Origin: B2-G16 sp964528085
Lineage (GTDB): Bacteria > Bipolaricaulota > Bipolaricaulia > UBA7950 > UBA9294
Length of the DNA stretch: 64,000 bases
NCBI GenBank assembly: GCA_964528085.1
Contig: CAZGRE010000001.1
Span: 1-64,000 of the forward strand
Reading direction: 5' to 3'
Shown: piece by piece, positions 63,436-64,000 of the stretch
Layout of the letters: every line of letters starts with the position of its first letter
How positions within the stretch are numbered: the stretch's first letter is position 1
Program-made: the position numbers and the translations under genes
Notes under the pieces: generated by a model
Database searches by the model: none
Told to the model about the DNA's origin: nothing
Seen by the model: only the letters and a program-made list of their open reading frames with translations

Positions 63436-63987
63436 GTGTATCGCGGACAAGACGAGGTGAGCCTGTTGCGCGCTTCACTGAACGGAGAGACGGAGGCTTG
63501 GGGTGAGATAGTTTCACGGTATAAGGACGCCGTGTTCGGGCTCTGCCTCGGCTTTCTGCGGAACAGGGCGGATGCCGAGGATGTGACCCATGACGCGTTC
63601 ATCCGCGCCTACGACAACCTTCGCCGTTACCGGCTGGAGAAGCGGTTCTCGACGTGGATCTTCACCATCGCGGCGAACCTGTGCCGGAACCGGCTCAGAT
63701 ACAGGCGGAACCACCCGGTCGTCGAGTCTCCCCCGAACCTCGCCGGGGGGAAGGACCCGGCAACGATCGTCGAGCACGAGGACCGCTGGCAGCGGATCCG
63801 GGAGGGGCTGAGTCGACTTCCGCACAGCTATCGTGCCCCCCTCGTCCTTCGGTTCTACAACGACCTCTCCTATCGAGAGATAGGCGAGATCCTCTCCATC
63901 CCTGAAGGGACGGTGAAAACGAGGATTCATCGGGGGAAGGCGCTTCTAAGGAAAGAGGTTGAGAGGGAAGTGATCGGAGATGCTTGA
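63436..63987 (+). CDS. ECF-type RNA polymerase sigma factor
   Basis: 183 residues. Region 2 is VFGLCLGFLRNRADAEDVTHDAFIRAYDNLRRYR ... FSTWIFTIAANLCRNRLR (given in parts), and region 4 is LPHSYRAPLVLRFYNDLSYREIGEILSIPEGTVKTRIHRGKALLRKEV (in parts). No region 3, so RpoE/SigW-like ECF. GTG at 63436 follows GAGGAGG (63418-63424) by 11 bases; a longer frame to 63364 runs over a possible promoter. Its stop overlaps the next gene's ATG, the usual layout for a sigma/anti-sigma pair. Confidence 0.88.
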   Translation: MYRGQDEVSLLRASLNGETEAWGEIVSRYKDAVFGLCLGFLRNRADAEDVTHDAFIRAYDNLRRYRLEKRFSTWIFTIAANLCRNRLRYRRNHPVVESPPNLAGGKDPATIVEHEDRWQRIREGLSRLPHSYRAPLVLRFYNDLSYREIGEILSIPEGTVKTRIHRGKALLRKEVEREVIGDA

Positions 63988-64000
63988 GGACAAGTTCGAC
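63980..64000 (+). CDS. Start of probable anti-sigma gene (truncated by window end)
   Basis: ATG at 63980 overlaps the sigma-factor stop codon, with GGAG just upstream; only seven codons (MLEDKFD) are visible. Identity as an anti-sigma or zinc-finger protein is inferred from position alone. Confidence 0.4.

Overview
The window is a gene-dense, GC-rich (about 60%) bacterial chromosome segment made almost entirely of housekeeping genes. Genes abut or overlap by a few bases and there are few intergenic spaces above 100 bp. I see no rRNA, tRNA, CRISPR array, prophage or insertion sequence. The cell envelope genes (long YidC with periplasmic domain, Lgt, Lnt, LptB with an LptC/LptA-like partner, O-antigen-ligase-like protein, lipoproteins) point to a diderm. 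The anaerobic class III ribonucleotide reductase, a Thermotoga-type single-cluster ferredoxin, AmrS and an adenosine-specific kinase point to an anaerobic, possibly thermophilic, deep-branching lineage. Bipolaricaulota/Acetothermia would fit, but this is inference and not a marker-gene result. A 100-base N run (20533-20632) shows this is a scaffold, probably a MAG.

Layout: 1-9.3 kb carries a CorC-like CBS protein, an M1 peptidase, pheT-tsaE, amrS and an ABC-F ATPase. 9.3-18.8 kb is a minus-strand block with gdhA, purine nucleoside phosphorylase, radA, clpC and the Bacillus-like order glmU-prs-rplY-pth. 18.9-27.8 kb holds trpS, nrdD/nrdG with the gap, rpsT-secF-recJ and yidC-khpB-mnmE. 29.4-33.4 kb is ribE-ribBA-ribH-hisS-adenosine-specific kinase. 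33.4-35.3 kb is an ABC-2 exporter behind a structured leader. 35.3-47.8 kb holds a TatT lipoprotein, ferredoxin, patatin, an EamA permease, ahcY, a S41 protease, gpsA, a geranylgeranyl-reductase-like protein, an O-antigen-ligase/TPR protein and secA. 47.8-50.9 kb is a TrpXYZ-type ABC transporter operon. 50.9-55.5 kb is hrcA-grpE-dnaK-dnaJ. 55.5-64 kb has secG-rdgB, pyrG-lptC/A-lptB, lgt, lnt, a PKD/TolB-like lipoprotein and an ECF sigma factor with the start of its probable anti-sigma gene.

The most interesting finding is the 435-bp space between the TrpXYZ-type operon and hrcA. On the minus strand it has a near-consensus promoter and a 17- or 26-codon leader ORF ending in a run of aromatic codons (Phe-Gly-Phe-Tyr-Trp-Phe-Trp-Phe). 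Downstream lie a strong terminator hairpin with a T-rich tail and an alternative helix that would sequester the terminator. This reads as a classical ribosome-stalling transcription attenuator controlling an aromatic amino-acid (probably tryptophan) transporter. A second leader before the ABC-2 exporter combines a promoter, an AGGAGG-preceded seven-codon ORF and mutually exclusive hairpins. Other points to check are a GlmU with a degenerate uridyltransferase domain, an Lnt lacking the catalytic lysine, a KhpB without a GXXG loop, a class III reductase whose glycyl-radical segment is a separate ORF, and a shared palindrome between the yidC and ribE promoters.
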